Positions 63,428-64,000 of a stretch of DNA of 64,000 nucleotides are shown piece after piece. Origin of the DNA: [Mycobacterium] crassicus (GTDB taxonomy: Bacteria > Actinomycetota > Actinomycetes > Mycobacteriales > Mycobacteriaceae); the NCBI RefSeq assembly GCF_020181615.1, contig NZ_CP084029.1:785157-849156 (forward strand), in the 5' to 3' direction. How positions within the stretch are numbered: the stretch's first letter is position 1; every line of letters begins with the position of its first letter. The notes under the pieces are model-generated. The model did no database searches. It was not told the origin of the DNA and saw nothing but the letters and a program-made list of their open reading frames with translations. A program made the translations under genes and the position numbers.

Positions 63428-63803
63428 CCCAGATCAGCGTGTTGCGGCTCGTCACACCGTCGTTCGTGGTCGTCGCCGACAGGGTCAGCCGGTCACCGTC
63501 GACCCGGGCCTGCCGCAGTTGAGGCGCCGCCAGCAGCTCCGGCAGCATCGAGACGCTCACCTGGTGGTGCACGGTCGCGGTGTCCTCGTCGACGTGGAAT
63601 CGGCCGCCGTAGGCGATGTAGGCGGGTAGTGCCGCGTCGGCGCTCCCGGTCAGTTGCGCGGACATGTAACCGTCGCCGGTGTAGAGGATCAGACCGCGCG
63701 GTGCGGTGCCCAGCGGATGCGACACCGAGCCGGTGCCGGCATCGGCGGAATCAAACGACGACAGTTCCCAACCGCCGAGGATCGCGTCGCGCAGCGTGCT
63801 CAT
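63414..63803 (-). CDS. Lipocalin-like domain protein
   Basis: 129 residues. The start LRDAILGGWELSSFDS and the strand LGTAPRGLILYTGDGYMSAQL are typical of the lipocalin-like (Lipocalin_5) family of small beta-barrels; YIAYGGRFHVDEDTATVHHQVSVS continues it (cited as YGGRFHVDEDTATVHHQ). There is no signal peptide. Ligand unknown. Its ATG overlaps the stop of the carboxylase gene by one base (TGATG), so it is cotranscribed with that enzyme. Confidence 0.78.
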   Translation of the reverse strand: MSTLRDAILGGWELSSFDSADAGTGSVSHPLGTAPRGLILYTGDGYMSAQLTGSADAALPAYIAYGGRFHVDEDTATVHHQVSVSMLPELLAAPQLRQARVDGDRLTLSATTTNDGVTSRNTLIWVRRR

Positions 63804-64000
63804 CAGGCCATGATGACGGTTCGGCTGACCGGCTCGGCGGCGGCCTGCCGGCTGCCCAGACCACGCCGCAGCGCATAGAGCAGCGCATCGCGGGTCTCCC
63901 GGGGATCGATCAGCTCGTCGAAGCCCATCTGCGCGGCGGAGTGATACGACGCCTGCAACTCGGTGGCGGCCAGCTTGGCGGCCAGATCTTCACCGGCGTG
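63803..64000 (-). CDS. Acyl-CoA carboxylase beta subunit, C-terminal end (cut by window edge)
   Basis: The last 65 residues of a carboxyltransferase subunit: SYHSAAQMGFDELIDPRETRDALLYALRRGL, of which GFDELIDPRETRDALL is the family C-terminal motif. It carries an extra tail GSRQAAAEPVSRTVIMA. AccD subunits transfer CO2 from biotin to acetyl-, propionyl- or branched acyl-CoA; which substrate cannot be told from this end. The rest lies beyond 64000. Confidence 0.78.
   Translation of the reverse strand, partial: HAGEDLAAKLAATELQASYHSAAQMGFDELIDPRETRDALLYALRRGLGSRQAAAEPVSRTVIMA

Overview
The window is chromosomal DNA from a member of the Mycobacteriaceae. The evidence is very high G+C content, a hadA-hadB-hadC cluster, mycolic-acid-type SAM methyltransferases, an mkl (Mce) ATPase, a mycofactocin-type dehydrogenase, and a gene order that follows the M. 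tuberculosis recC-to-Rv0688 region as I recall it. The species cannot be fixed from this alone. The few large differences from M. tuberculosis are local insertions and losses. No rRNA, CRISPR array, insertion sequence, prophage or replication origin was seen.

Layout. 1-9.9 kb is an accessory stretch: the N-terminal part of recC; an MPT53-like thiol oxidoreductase with a CcdA-like partner; a dehydrogenase/phosphofructokinase pair; a RES-domain toxin with its antitoxin; a DsbF-like lipoprotein; a lipid-binding-fold protein; cyanase; a patatin; and a membrane protein. 9.9-15.5 kb is core: a metallo-hydrolase, tRNA-Thr, tRNA-Met, rpmG, hadABC (the FAS-II dehydratase that elongates mycolic acids), tRNA-Trp, secE, nusG, rplK and rplA. 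15.5-19.8 kb on the minus strand holds two mycolic-acid methyltransferases (M. tuberculosis has four here), lipG and a UbiB/ABC1 kinase-like protein. 19.9-25 kb encodes a cytosolic GH38 alpha-mannosidase and a ROK sugar kinase. 25-27.5 kb is an HxlR-regulated block absent from the M. tuberculosis order. 27.5-40.2 kb carries rplJ-rplL, a TetR/carotenoid-oxygenase divergent pair, mkl, rpoB and rpoC.

40.2-49 kb contains a GCS2-type ligase, endonuclease IV, a candidate small RNA, fadE8, echA4, a PaaX-like regulator, echA5, two DUF3060 secreted proteins and a TetR regulator. 49-53.5 kb is the streptomycin operon: rpsL, rpsG, fusA, tuf. 53.5-58.6 kb has a SHOCT membrane protein, a mycofactocin-type SDR and a ferredoxin-NAD reductase, the last two separated by an inserted minus-strand ddaH-rocD pair (guanidino compound to ornithine to glutamate semialdehyde). 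58.7-63.4 kb is one tightly packed catabolic operon (APH-like kinase, SDR, acyl-CoA dehydrogenase, TetR, quinone-oxidoreductase-like protein) preceded by a palindrome over its -10 box. The window ends in a lipocalin-like gene and the C-terminus of an acyl-CoA carboxylase beta subunit.

Regulatory structure is rich. It includes a likely L1-binding mRNA hairpin before rplA, an L10-type leader with a terminator before rplJ, sigma-A-like promoters before the tRNA-Thr, rplJ, rpoB and rpsL units, two clear TetR/HxlR operators, and strong intrinsic terminators after rplA, rplL, rpoC and tuf. Less ordinary observations are an 18-bp tandem repeat family that extends both NusG and L10, a near-perfect repetitive-palindrome candidate after rpoC, a possible terminated small RNA with a 12-codon ORF upstream of a leaderless fadE8, and the RES toxin-antitoxin pair.
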